NCBI RefSeq assembly: GCF_000003605.2
Contig: NW_003142105.1
Location: 1 to 21,345 of the forward strand
DNA: 21,345 nucleotides
Direction of reading: 5' to 3'
Source of the DNA: Saccoglossus kowalevskii
Taxonomy: Eukaryota > Hemichordata > Enteropneusta > Harrimaniidae
Shown here: in pieces, positions 1-10,490 of the stretch
Layout of the letters: each line of letters opens with the position of its first letter
Position numbering within the stretch: position 1 is the stretch's first letter
Position numbers and translations under genes: made by a program
The notes under the pieces: generated by a model
Seen by the model: only the letters and a program-made list of their open reading frames with translations
Database searches by the model: none
Told to the model about the DNA's origin: nothing

Positions 1-109
1 TATACTAGCAATTTTCTATTAATGGTTTATTCAAGTGGGCAAAATATAATGTACAGAAAGATTGCCCGTAGAGTATCGCTACACTGAAAAGTAAGCAACC
101 GACAGCCTG

Positions 110-132
110 TATAAAAGGGGGGCTGTGATTGG
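110..132 (+). promoter_or_regulatory. TATA-like box with adjacent reversed CCAAT
   Basis: TATAAAAG is at 110-117 inside a short G-rich stretch, and a reversed CCAAT (ATTGG) follows at 128-132. The TATA match is good, but a CCAAT box normally lies upstream of TATA, and no ORF with a sound start follows within 600 bases. It may be a chance match. Confidence 0.2.
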
Positions 133-189
133 CTGTTACTTACGCGAGATTTGAACGGGACTTACATAGGCGTCGGATCAGATGTAGGG

Positions 190-305
190 AGGGCAGAATT
201 TAAAAAAAATCACAAAATCAAAGTAAAATAATAAAATAAAAGGGCATTAATAACAAAAGTAATAAAAAATAAAATTAAAATAAGTTTATAGCCAAAATAA
301 TTAAA
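190..305. repeat. A-rich low-complexity stretch
   Basis: The plus strand is almost entirely A with scattered T and few C or G, including several AATAAA-like and AAAATAA words. It could be the decayed A-rich tail of a retroelement, but no element body is recognisable on either side. No gene is visible. Confidence 0.5.
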
Positions 306-367
306 GCCCGTACACTACATCAGATTTTAATCAGATTGGAACTTTTAGTGACCTCGGTGCTAGATGC

Positions 368-377
368 CCATATTTGG
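368..377. promoter_or_regulatory. CArG-box match (SRF-type)
   Basis: CCATATTTGG fits the CC(A/T)6GG consensus and sits in a small hairpin, TGCCCA at 366-371 with TGGGCA at 375-380. About one such match is expected by chance in an A+T-rich window of this size. Confidence 0.15.
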
Positions 378-533
378 GCAGTCGTAGTAGCATTTTTTTT
401 TCTTTTTATGGCAAATCATGCGATGTTAAGAATTGTCTTTATAGTGTATGGTCACTTTTAATGAACAGGTGTTATTTTACTTACTCGTCATTTCTCGCGT
501 AAAGCTGTTCGTTCAAATCCTTAACAGTAGCAT

Positions 534-546
534 GGGGGGGGGGGGG
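534..546 (+). repeat. Homopolymer G13
   Basis: Thirteen consecutive G on the plus strand, the longest of several G or C runs in the window. No inverted repeats that would mark a MITE are visible around it. Confidence 0.9.
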
Positions 547-1213
547 TGCAGAAGGTATGTAAATAAAGCAATCAAACAAGCTGCTCTCTGGTTGGTCTGA
601 CTGTTAGATGTCAGAGCTGGGAAGCCATTCAGGTACAATATTGTATGTAACTTCGCACTTTGCACTGACGTTGCATTGCGCGTGACCCGTGTTTTCAAAA
701 CTCGATAGAACCGTTAAACTGTAGCAGAAGGAGTTTTATGGAGAGCGCGTGGTTCGATTTATCGGTATTTATAAGGGTGTTATTATTATAGCCATAACAA
801 TTAAGTGCCGACTGCCGATGCGCATCTGTTCAAACACTTGTAGAGGTCATAGGTCAGGGAATTACATCACCAGACAACTGGCGACAGGATGTGCCACTGC
901 AAAAATGTTAAATACATGGACGCATTTTACGAATTAGGATATTTTACGACAACTTTGGCAAAGGTTAAGTCCCCTGTTAGTGTTTCAACTTAGTTTACAT
1001 CACATCGATATCCAAGATGCCTGTTTGTGTACTCTATAATAATATAATGTATAAAAAAAATCTTTTCTAAGTTGACGTAATCGGTTCTGTTTAATATAGA
1101 ATGCCATAGTATTTTTCGCTACACTCCAAACATACTCTAGTAAAATACGTCAATGCTCATGTTTGGAAACTATGAGTTGAATAATCACGTGTAAACGCCA
1201 TGAAAGAAAACGA

Positions 1214-1309
1214 CCAATCAGCGTTCGTTTTAGAATGAGGGCGCTGACCGTCTGCCTTTACAAGCAGATTAATTGGTCCTCTGTAATAAAAGAGCGGCAC
1301 GCCGATTGG
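1214..1309. promoter_or_regulatory. Cluster of three CCAAT boxes
   Basis: CCAAT on the plus strand at 1214-1218 lies in ACCAATCAGCG, a close fit to NF-Y sites. Reversed copies (ATTGG) are at 1272-1276 and 1305-1309. Clustered CCAAT boxes are common in animal proximal promoters. No TATA box or credible coding ORF is adjacent on either strand, so a promoter role is only an inference. Confidence 0.25.
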
Positions 1310-1687
1310 TTCATTTGTAAGACGGGGTTTTACAACGATGAGATTTAGTTGTACGTGAACGATGGAATCAATCACCAAAACGAACTATGACAGTAGTCGA
1401 CCGAGACGTTTCATCTTTTTTTGTCTCTCTAAATTAAATTCATGACAAGTATGTTGTTTACACGTTTTATATATTCACTTGGTTTCGCCCGAGGTGTATT
1501 CATCGTACGCGTAAACAAGTTCTCGGGAGAATGGGAAAAAACTCATCCGCATTATTAGTTGCGCGTTGAAATATTTTATGCCATGAACATAGAATAAATT
1601 GTATATTTTCATAATGAATATAGTGACAGTTCACATTTATTTGGCGATGCGTGCGTGTTCTATATACAGTCTCATATTCCAATGACA

Positions 1688-1701
1688 GTTGTCATGGCAA
1701 C
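1688..1701. promoter_or_regulatory. RFX X-box with adjacent CRE half-site
   Basis: GTTGTCATGGCAAC matches the X-box pattern RYYVYY-N(1-3)-RRNRAC on both half-sites with a 2-bp spacer. CGTCA, a CRE half-site, follows directly at 1701-1705. It overlaps a second palindrome, ATGACA/TGTCAT. X-boxes near CRE sites are known in ciliary and other RFX-regulated promoters. No target gene is visible nearby. Confidence 0.3.
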
Positions 1702-1877
1702 GTCATCACACCAGATATAGCTCGTAAGATATGTTTGGAGTCACATTGATGCTATGTTACGAGGGGTATATCGAACGTCCACGTCACCGACGACTGGGAC
1801 ACACAGGATAGTGACCTTCATGGAGGGAAATTAAACGGCAAACAAACACGTTATGCCGTAAAATGACAATTAATGTG

Positions 1878-1903
1878 TTTTACGACTCACAGAGGTCGTA
1901 AAA
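1878..1903. other. Perfect 9-bp stem-loop
   Basis: TTTTACGAC at 1878-1886 and GTCGTAAAA at 1895-1903 form a perfect 9-bp inverted repeat with an 8-nt loop. A further CGTAAAA is at 1857-1863. About one such hairpin is expected by chance in 21 kb. Confidence 0.3.
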
Positions 1904-1994
1904 GCTTACTGTTTTCACAGCGTGGTCAGTATACAGTAGGTTAAGTGATAATCCTAACAACGTTGTAACTAAATTTTAATATATTTTCACTAAG

Positions 1995-2215
1995 AACGCT
2001 AGCGACGTATACAGCGCGTGTACAGTACCTTCGTAACATGTTTATTTACGTGAATCATCGAACACACGCATCGAAGACGTCACGCACCGCGTTCGAAGTT
2101 TGCGTAAACAACCAACGTCACACGCCTTGTAAACGTCGCATTGGAACCACGTCGAACGTGACGCGTTGCAACGACCACGATGCTTTAAGTCACGCTTAAA
2201 CGCTCAATGTCTGTA
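1995..2215. promoter_or_regulatory. CpG-dense patch with repeated CRE half-sites
   Basis: By hand count about 29 CpG dinucleotides fall in about 220 bases of near-even base composition, roughly twice random expectation. CGTCAC-type CRE half-sites occur at 2076-2085, 2114-2120 and, on the other strand, 2155-2165; AAGTCACGC is at 2187-2195. A forkhead-like GTAAACAA lies at 2104-2111. It resembles an unmethylated regulatory patch. No exon is recognised next to it. Confidence 0.35.
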
Positions 2216-2380
2216 GAAATATCATCGAGTTTCGAGACATGTTGGCGCCGTGAGATCAGCTACAATAAAGCAAATGAAGGTATGAGTGGAGCCGGAAATT
2301 CACTCATCTGAATTCAAATAGTTGAAACGATTGATTCAACGTTTATCAATTCTCTATTGGACATGAGCAATCTACGAGAA

Positions 2381-2392
2381 GGGGGGGGGGGG
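2381..2392 (+). repeat. Homopolymer G12
   Basis: Twelve consecutive G on the plus strand, in plain A+T-rich sequence with no recognisable transposon ends. Confidence 0.9.
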
Positions 2393-3139
2393 CTTCCAAC
2401 TACGCGAATCCCCGCTATGTAACTTTCTTTGCTGAAGCTGTGTAAGTAAAAATAGCCCTCATCAACTCAAAGATTACAAAAAATACGCATTTGTTGTCAT
2501 GGAAATGACACCAAGCAAGGAACACGATAAAATCGAAGGAAGGAACAAATTATTAAGTTCTCCAGCCGCTGATCATCTTCTCTCACTTAGTTAACATTTT
2601 AAAAAAAAAGTTCCATGGCTTCTACTGGTAATTGTCATTTACCTACACCCACATGTGATCAACTCAACACCGAAACATTTAGTCACAGTCTATCGAAGAT
2701 TTCATAAAATTTGGATATACACGACGCAAATTATTATAGTAAGGATTTTTCTCGCTAGCACAATCGTACAATATTGACTTTCTGAAGCAGGCAGTAGCCG
2801 TATTATATCCATATGCCAGCTAAACTGGACGCCCCCTGTACAGTTTCTTTATACGCCTACCAACAACAATGTCGCCTATGTGTTTTTCTAACTTCGTAAG
2901 CGAATCAGAAAAATAACAACATAAAGATAAACTTGTTCAAATTTAACATGTTTGAGTGGTAATAACTATAAAAGTTACGGGACTGTAAACTCTCATTATT
3001 GGCAAATCATGTTTTGCGATAAGCGACAGTTAGGCCAACGAACGAATAAACATCGAAACCAGCACACCAATGTTTCCTAGCCTCGTTCCCGCATGTAAAT
3101 ATGATGTATATTTTGTTTAACTTCGCACATTGATACACA

Positions 3140-3149
3140 CTGTCAATCA
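3140..3149 (-). promoter_or_regulatory. PBX-PREP/MEIS decamer
   Basis: CTGTCAATCA reads TGATTGACAG on the minus strand, an exact match to the composite PBX plus PREP/MEIS site known from animal developmental enhancers. An exact 10-mer is expected about 0.04 times per window on both strands at even base composition. No gene is near enough to assign. Confidence 0.3.
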
Positions 3150-3465
3150 TATTTGTTCTATCGTGGAATTTTTAGAGTAAACACAATGTTATTCGCTCGA
3201 AAATATATTTCAAGCGCAGATGCACACGTATTTTGATATATCGGTACGTACCCTAAATTTAAAGAGCATGGCTATAAATATTAACTCATCAAATGGATGT
3301 TATTTGGTGAACGAAACAAAACATGTTTTTAGCTATAACCGATAATCCAGTGCCCCTACCAGCATGCAATATTCAAGGGAATCAGCCCGAAATATTCCCC
3401 GTTATTCATACTCCTGTATCTTTGAGTATTCGTTGGCCAGAAACATGTGAGGATCACGAACTAAC

Positions 3466-3516
3466 CTCGCGCGAGATTTAGCGTGTGTGAGTTGTGTGTA
3501 CACAGCGTGTGTGAGT
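3466..3516. repeat. CG palindrome and GT-rich direct repeat
   Basis: A 10-bp palindrome, CTCGCGCGAG, lies at 3466-3475. It is followed by GCGTGTGTGAGT at 3481-3492 and again at 3505-3516, a 24-bp spacing, with GTGTGTACACA between. Likely a small microsatellite-type expansion. Confidence 0.4.
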
Positions 3517-4300
3517 CATTCGAAAAGCTTTTGATGAGTCTTTTGTTTTTCCATTATATGAAACATTTGTTATAGATTTCCTAGAGGGTTGCAGCCCGGG
3601 GGATCGTGTATTGATTGCTGTTCTGTTGTGTTTTAAATTGGTTATTTGTCTTCAATACAGCACGTTCCTTCTCAGTGCAATATGATTTCAGTGAGACTCG
3701 TGGTGAGATAAAAGTGACATAAGTGGCATCGTTTAACAAAGTTCAGCCGAGGTAGCTGAGATACGTTCATATCGCAAGCAACGAACATTGAATACTTCAT
3801 TCATACGATCAATAACTGGTTCAAGTTAGATTCATTTTTGTCGTATCATAATACGGATCCGAAAAATCAACTTGTACGGATCTCGTCCAAATGTCTGATT
3901 AAGAGAGTGCCAATAACAGCTGTTTGTATTGATGGCATACTCGCCGTGGCGTTATGAATTTCACAAAACCTCGCGTCAATTCGACAGCAACAAGGCGTGC
4001 AGTTAGCCTTAATTCAGAATGCAGAATGTGTAAAGCGATGTACACCTCCGCCCGTAAGAAACAAAAGTCTGGGTAGAATAACAATTACCTAACAAAGAAA
4101 CACCGAATTGTGCTCTGAAGGTGTTTTCACGATTTTAATCTAAAATCGCCTACAACATCGCAGTATGTTGCATACGTAAACATTAAGTTGTGCCGCGCAG
4201 CGCTCGCCGATCATATAAACGAGAGTCAACTATTATTAAATGTCTTTCAGTTACTAGTAATTGTACACGCAGTTTCAATTTGATGTTGGTTTAATACGCA

Positions 4301-4413
4301 AACACCACGAACACGTAATGAGTTGTTACATTACGCAATTATTACTTCCTGGCAACGCTCGCGACGTGCATACAAACAAATCAATAAGCCAACGTAATTG
4401 TATTCGTGGTGTT
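4301..4413. repeat. Imperfect foldback, 11-bp perfect core
   Basis: AACACCACGAA at 4301-4311 is the exact reverse complement of TTCGTGGTGTT at 4403-4413. With gaps the similarity extends on both sides to roughly 30 bases per arm, across a spacer of about 90 bases. It could be a decayed foldback or MITE; no target-site duplication is clear. Confidence 0.3.
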
Positions 4414-4523
4414 ATGCAATGGCGTGATGATTAGATAGATGTTCAGAGGACGATTTTAGTGTATAATTGCACGACTGGCTACGAACGAGACGGCAGATTG
4501 TGCGAGATACTCGGACAAAACTA

Positions 4524-4531
4524 TCACGTGA
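4524..4531. promoter_or_regulatory. TCACGTGA E-box palindrome
   Basis: An 8-bp palindrome matching the MITF/TFE/USF class of E-boxes. It ends at the inner edge of an 8-bp inverted repeat, TGCGAGAT at 4501-4508 with ATCTCGCA at 4531-4538. Confidence 0.25.
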
Positions 4532-5474
4532 TCTCGCAACACGCAAGTTGTTTATTGAATCGGAAAGGTGTGGGCTGCTCTTTCACCTGTCACTTACAAC
4601 GGCGCGTCACATCAAGGTAATCTAGAAACGCCCGGAGGGGGCAATTGCCATTATACAACATCAGCTTGTTTTCCAGGTAATACGATGTTATTGGACGCTG
4701 CTTATGAGAACGCCACACGTCCTACAGCCATCATTATTGAACTTTATTTTGTTGGGCACGTTTCTCGAAAGAAAATTGGCCCACTCGAGACGAGAAACCA
4801 ATTAAATTGTAATACGACAACGGCGAGGCAATATATCTATTATAATATCATGTGATGAGATATACGGTAAAGCGTGGGGTAATAAGTATGTATTGTTGTT
4901 TAAATTGTTTTTTTAATAATAGTAAATGGATAGTTCATCTGAAGTCTGTTTTAACTATCAATGTATTTACTTGTGCTAAGATGAATAACGAACACTGACT
5001 TGATTAAATTTAATAATTCGACTCCTGGGAAAACACACTTCTGTGTATACAGATACAACATGAACACTCGACGGGGAGGGGGGGGGTATCTCTGCCTTTC
5101 TTAGCCAGCAATTTTCTTGAATTCAAGTAGGATGCCCTATTTCTTGATAGTATCGCGTAAATTTTAAAGGCCACGTCTTCTTTCTGCCTCCTCCGTATAA
5201 GAAACTGCCCCCAAGATATAGATTCTCATCGACAACCACTGTATTATCTTACAATGCAGGGAGATGTCTTCCACTCCAGTAAACATACACAATTCCGGGA
5301 CTCTAGGTTGGACCACCTCCGGGGGTCACATATCATATTATCTTTAGCTTTATAGCTCTCGATGCAACTGGCTTGTGTTTACAACCACTTTAATACTCTC
5401 TGTCAACTTATTCGCTTGCGCAGATGTTTCAAACCTTATTTGAAAGCCTTATTTCATCTGAGGTTGATTCTACC

Positions 5475-5488
5475 GTCGTCATGGCAAC
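5475..5488. promoter_or_regulatory. RFX X-box match
   Basis: GTCGTCATGGCAAC fits RYYVYY-N2-RRNRAC on both half-sites and shares its right half with the site at 1688. It falls inside a weak 77-codon ORF that has no other support. Confidence 0.25.
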
Positions 5489-5489
5489 A

Positions 5490-8400
5490 TGCATTGCCCA
5501 AATAGGTGAACAATCAATAATGAAAGATCATATTTGTCTTATTCGTATTTCATTTCACTTATCAAGCAGTGTCTCCAGTAATAATATTATTATTATCATT
5601 TTAACATTTCGTTTTTTTTTAATGTTGTGCTTAACCTGCAACAGTAGGACAGTTTAAGTCAATTCATCGTTGCCGGGTCCACATTCTCCGGAAAGAAATA
5701 TACATGGTTGTTGCTGATTTGCCACTGAAATATTTTCATCATGAACTTGCAAATACATATTTGTGAAGCTTTCAATGACAATAGTGACTCGAAGAATGAA
5801 TTGTATTGATCACACATACATGTTGTGAAAGTGTTCATGACCAGTGAGTGGTATAAAGACAATATTAAAGAGTACTGTAAATGTATTAATTATTCACTGG
5901 GTTTTAATTTCCCTATTTCCGCTAAATTAAATCTACGTGAAAATGTGAAATAACAATAAAACTAATTTTTCGTTGACAAATTCATCAAAGTGAAACACAG
6001 TGAATATCAGTTAAAATAAATGGGTTTACAGTATTACGAAAGATCGGTATCGGTGATGGGAATAAATACAGCGCTCAATGTTTCATGTTGACAGGATGAT
6101 ATACCAATACGTTTAATATTCATGATGTGAATATTTCTATGTATATCAATGTAGAAATGCATAAAGTAGAAGTCCAAATAATATCAGAATTCATAATCGC
6201 GAATAAAATCGCGATCGTTTGAAAACGAACAACAAGTACAAAAGAAATGTCTGACAAACAATGTACGAATCTGATGCACATATCTTACACGTACAGAATG
6301 TATAAACACGTGTACAATACAACACTGATGCTGTATTGCAATAGTGGAATAGTGGTGTGCACAAATCATGTTTACTGTTCAATATATTCCACATGTTGTG
6401 AAATTCTACAGTCGCACGCAAAATGATAACTGGTGCCAGCCATGATATGCAAAGACGGGTAATGATATGAAATACATCTAATTCGCAAACGGCCGCCAAC
6501 ATCTCGTTCGAACCGAGAGATCCACGAGACTTGTTTTTGATCCCCAAATAATGATTCTTTCTCTAACGTCATCGTGCTCACTGTTCCGCTGTCCGAGGCA
6601 TGCAGAGAACGGAACACGCTCTCTCGCTTTCAACGAGATCGCGGAGGTATTTGTGAATACGATCCATTGCACAACTCTACATTAGAAGTGTAAACATTTG
6701 AAGCGTACAAACACGTGCAACGAATGAACGCAGTGAGCAGACTTTATATCATAAACGTAATTAAGGCAAGAACCGTAACTTGGCGAAGATGAACAACAGT
6801 AGCAGTAGATCTGAATATTGTGACGCAATAGTAATGTAATGACAATAACTATATCAATGTACTTTCACAAACCATTACGGTACTGTCTAGTCACGAGGTT
6901 TATGAAAATGAATATTAACAAAGATTCGTGTCAGTTATTCAATAATTGATATGTTTTTTAATTAAGTAATCACCCAAAGGCGCAATGCCGATTGTGCAAT
7001 TTAAACGTTTCTATTTTGTGGATATACGTCATTACAAAACAAAATAACGGATATTTTATTTGCTCAATGTCTAACAGAAATGAAAGCAAATTAGCCATTA
7101 TTGATGGATTAACATACTATTAACTAATTGTAATATCTTTCTTGAAAAGGTCGAAGTCTGATGTTGCGGAGAATTGGGGTAAAGCGTAATACCGAGAAAG
7201 AATGATGATGGGAAATTATTAATGACATATGACATATAGTATATAGTATATCTTTTAGTGATATCATATCTTCGCCAACACGAGAAAAAGCAAACAACTG
7301 CGGGTCCCATTGGCAAGACTCGCTATCATATCTCGGTCTATTTTATTACTGACTGAACGAAGAACTGAAATAGAAGGAGAAAAACGAGAAGCTTGATTTG
7401 ACTCGAAGGCATAGGGTGATGATTTGAGTGTGAAGTTACGCCACTACTTTTTTAGTTGCTTGGCATCCTTTCGCAGCATGGTCCGCCGTGGGTCCCAGCA
7501 CGTGGTTCCCTCTGTCGGCAGTAAAGCGGAAACATTAAATAAAACCAAAACAGCATTGGCCGATAATCGGAGCATTATAAATAGTCATGTGAACCTTGAA
7601 TTGAAACCTGTCAAATTTCCCACGACGACTCCACAATATTACTCTTCATCTGTTCACGAGATATCAAATATCAAGAAATTCCCCCAAAACAAACTTTTTT
7701 AGGAAACGAAAACTGCATAGTTCTTTTCAGCAGTTCGCAGCTCAATTGGTTACGTCAGACTTATTCTCAATCGAGGACAAATGCCTCATCTCACTTGTTT
7801 GATATGAGGGGCGTGTAAATCGATGGTGTTCGACCAAGATTGAAATATAACCCGCAATGTAGACTCGTCGTGGTACGGATCAATACGAAACACATCGATA
7901 TACACCATTATAAATGACAGAAAAGTGGAAAGTAATTACCAAACCGTCTAAGTGTGATGCGATGAAAGGTAGCTTGGATGGTTTAAAGGAAATGCAATAA
8001 GGTCATTACGTAAATCAATTGTTTTGCGTGGAACAGCTGCTGAAAAGCGGGATTAAACAGTTTACGAAAGTTAACGACGATGGGTGGAAAAATGCGGTAT
8101 ATTTATTGTTAAATTCTCGTTAATGTTACGGGATTATATACAACGTGAAGTGGACTTGTTATCGTGGCGCTGCACGGTTTACAATAAAATAAGTTTACGG
8201 AGAACTAAAAATTAACGTATCCAGTCACTGCAACCAACGTCTGAACCATCTGTAACGACTCTTTTCGATCGAAGTCGTCCCATAACTTGTTGAGATAATT
8301 TCGAGGACTTTCGAGGATAATTTCAAACATGATGTGTTCCGACTCGTTGGTGACAAGTAAGTTGGTAAGGAGTGGGATAAAGAACACGCAACCCACATTT

Positions 8401-9600
8401 CAATTGCTTTGACTATTGGTGTTCAAGCCACACGTCGAAATACTCCGTTCATTCATTTTTTTTTTTACTTTTTGCCAGCATGCGACTTGTATTAAGTTAC
8501 ATCTGCGGTGGTGTGAAACGCTATAATGAATCATGTTCTCACTTCATACACGTCTATAATCTTGGGGGAAAAATTGCCGCTTTGTTGTCGCAAATGGGTC
8601 TAACGTCGCGTAACTTCATTCACTATCATGCTTTGACTAGAAAAAACGATTTATGCAACAATACTAAATACTTAATATGCATATTGATTACGATAACAGC
8701 AAAACTGCTTTTTTTACTGAAACAGGCACAAATTCTGCATTTCCATCATCGCCTTGTCTTTAATGCATTTCTAAATTAGACGTTGTGCACGGAACTAACC
8801 CTAAGTAGGTGGAGGTCGCCATCAATTAGGCCAAGGATAAGAGTTTCCGTCTGATAACAATACTTCCGCATAATCACTCCCTGTGGACATTCCCGTTGAA
8901 ACAATTATTACAACTCCTACATGTTTGCCAGACCACTTATTGAAAATCTGAAACGACAGATCACTGGGGGCGCCAAATTAAAGACAAATGACATACATAC
9001 TATAATTCCTTTTTATAGGTGCAAAGCTTCAATGGACTACGGCATTGCTTCGATCGATAATAACATGTTACAAAAGATCGGTAAAAGTTTACTCCTATTT
9101 TTTCTATTTATGGGGAACTTGAATGAAGTGTCGAATATGCTGACACAGTATTATCGTGGATAACACGACAAGGCCGATTTCGAAAACTAAATTAATCGGA
9201 TCCTTATAATAATTCCCGCAGGACGCATTCGTATAAAACCTACAAATACAACATCATGATTTCTTTTAAATAGCACACAAGTAAGTTTACTCGTCTAGTT
9301 CTATCTACATTCAGCCGCACATCCCACCCACGTTCAGCGAGTTTTTCAGACCGAAAACAACCCCTGTGGTGTCTTGCAATTCCGAGCGTCAACTATGATC
9401 CCGTATCCTTAACGTTTGCTATCCGAGTTGAACTCAGCGACTCCATGCGGCGTTAGAATGGAAGTATTACTCAAATGCTGCGATAAGCGGCGATGTACGA
9501 TTCCGAAGTGTCTTTATGCTTAGTACACTAAACAAAAGTTAGCTTTTTAAAAACCATTTTAGGAAGAAAAATTGTGTATGTACAGACAATAATGAGATTT
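5490..9600. other. Long stretch without a supported gene
   Basis: No ORF here shows a recognised domain, and the longer open stretches are what an A+T-rich 4-kb segment gives by chance. The most protein-like are 7478-7702 (ATG with A at -3 and G at +4), 8480-8779 (99 codons with one hydrophobic segment near residues 64-80) and 8921-9163. None has a recognisable promoter or poly(A) signal. Homopolymer T runs occur near 5611 and 8457. A long intron or intergenic spacer fits best. Confidence 0.5.
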
Positions 9601-9660
9601 TTTTTTTACATCAGTGATTGAAACTGCCTATATAGATTCCTGAAGCTTGTCGAAACGTCG

Positions 9661-9680
9661 AGTTAGGGGCATCACGTGAT
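9661..9680 (+). promoter_or_regulatory. AGTTAGGGGC plus TCACGTGA, copy 1
   Basis: AGTTAGGGGC at 9661-9670 is followed directly by ATCACGTGAT at 9671-9680. The same pair, two bases further apart and inverted, recurs at 15916-15937. The bases just upstream (9640-9660, CGAAACGTCG at its end) resemble small dispersed repeats of marine invertebrates, an impression rather than a match I can prove. Confidence 0.3.
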
Positions 9681-10349
9681 AAATTGGTTGATCATTAAAA
9701 TTTAAGAGAGACTTTACTTGTTTGTTCATCTCGTCATTGTATCCCACACAGTATAATGATTTAGAAGACAAATCGTCTCAAAACAATTCTTGCAGAGAAG
9801 CATGATCTTTGCAGGTGACCTCAAAGTTTCATTTTTAGAAGTAAATGCCAAACCAAAAAGCGATAACAGAACTCAGGCTGGCGAATGGATATTTTCAGGT
9901 TGAATTAGTTTTCGTAATTCTATATTGAATTGTGCAAATTCTAGTCTACCGGTGTTCAATTCTGCCAAAATGCAATGATTGAATGGTTACTTGTATTCAC
10001 GTCAATTAGTGTTCCCTCAGCCGTATAGTCTCTCATCAGATGTGGTGTATTTACCACAAATGACTTCATAAAATGAACGTTCACGTACCTTGAAATTACT
10101 CTAGTTCCTACGAGGTATAATAAATCTGTAGAAAAAAACTACTTCACAAGGGATTCGTCTTCCGAAATCTACTGATCGGGAACAACTTCTCGTTGCACAG
10201 CAAGTTGAGTCGGTAGTTTCTGCGGTCCCTTGCTTTCAGTCCTCCAACCTTAACTCGTGAGACGTGAATGAAGGCCGATGTTAACAGCTAGGCTTGTTGA
10301 CGGTAACTGCGACTCGCATCCCTTCGCAAGACAATTTGTATAGCAGGGC

Positions 10350-10490
10350 TGGAGAAAAACAAGGCACGTCATCACTCATGCGTCACAGGGACCGTCGCCA
10401 AGAGACGTTGCTATGCGTTTCTTCTGCGCATGCGCGTAGCTGCCGGGGCCATGCAGATGGACGCGATTTGGGCAAGTAAACAATTATCGT
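10350..10490 (+). promoter_or_regulatory. CpG-rich candidate TSS with NRF1 palindrome
   Basis: GC is about 60% over 10381-10440 with eight CpGs, well above the surroundings. TGCGCATGCGCG at 10425-10436 matches the NRF1 consensus YGCGCAYGCGCR except at its last base. CRE-like ACGTCATCA and GCGTCAC lie just upstream, within 10365-10386. A weak donor-like CAA|GTAAAC follows near 10475, so a short first exon is possible. NRF1 sites are typical of TATA-less animal promoters. No coding exon can be assigned. Confidence 0.35.

Noticed and set aside
4568..4855. 95-codon ORF
   Set aside because: It opens on GTG rather than ATG, has no recognised domain and is flanked by unremarkable sequence.
6502..6526. 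A perfect tRNA T-arm look-alike: 5-bp stem TCTCG/CGAGA around loop TTCGAAC
   Set aside because: No complementary acceptor strand, A box or anticodon arm is found at the right distance upstream, so neither a tRNA nor a tRNA-derived SINE head is supported.
6184..6672. Four overlapping minus-strand ORFs, the longest 118 codons
   Set aside because: They lie in different frames with no domain, promoter or codon pattern; they reflect a locally low stop density.
8480..8779. 99-codon ATG ORF with a hydrophobic segment
   Set aside because: Length and composition are within chance for A+T-rich DNA; no promoter motif, poly(A) signal or family is recognised.
9640..9662. Tail of a Penelope-like or LINE element, from CCTGAAGCTTGTCGAAACGTCG-like sequence
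   Set aside because: Only about 20 bases look familiar and no adjoining reverse-transcriptase or repeat body is visible.
9661..9670. Telomere-like TTAGGGG
   Set aside because: A single copy in a mixed motif, with no tandem array anywhere in the window.
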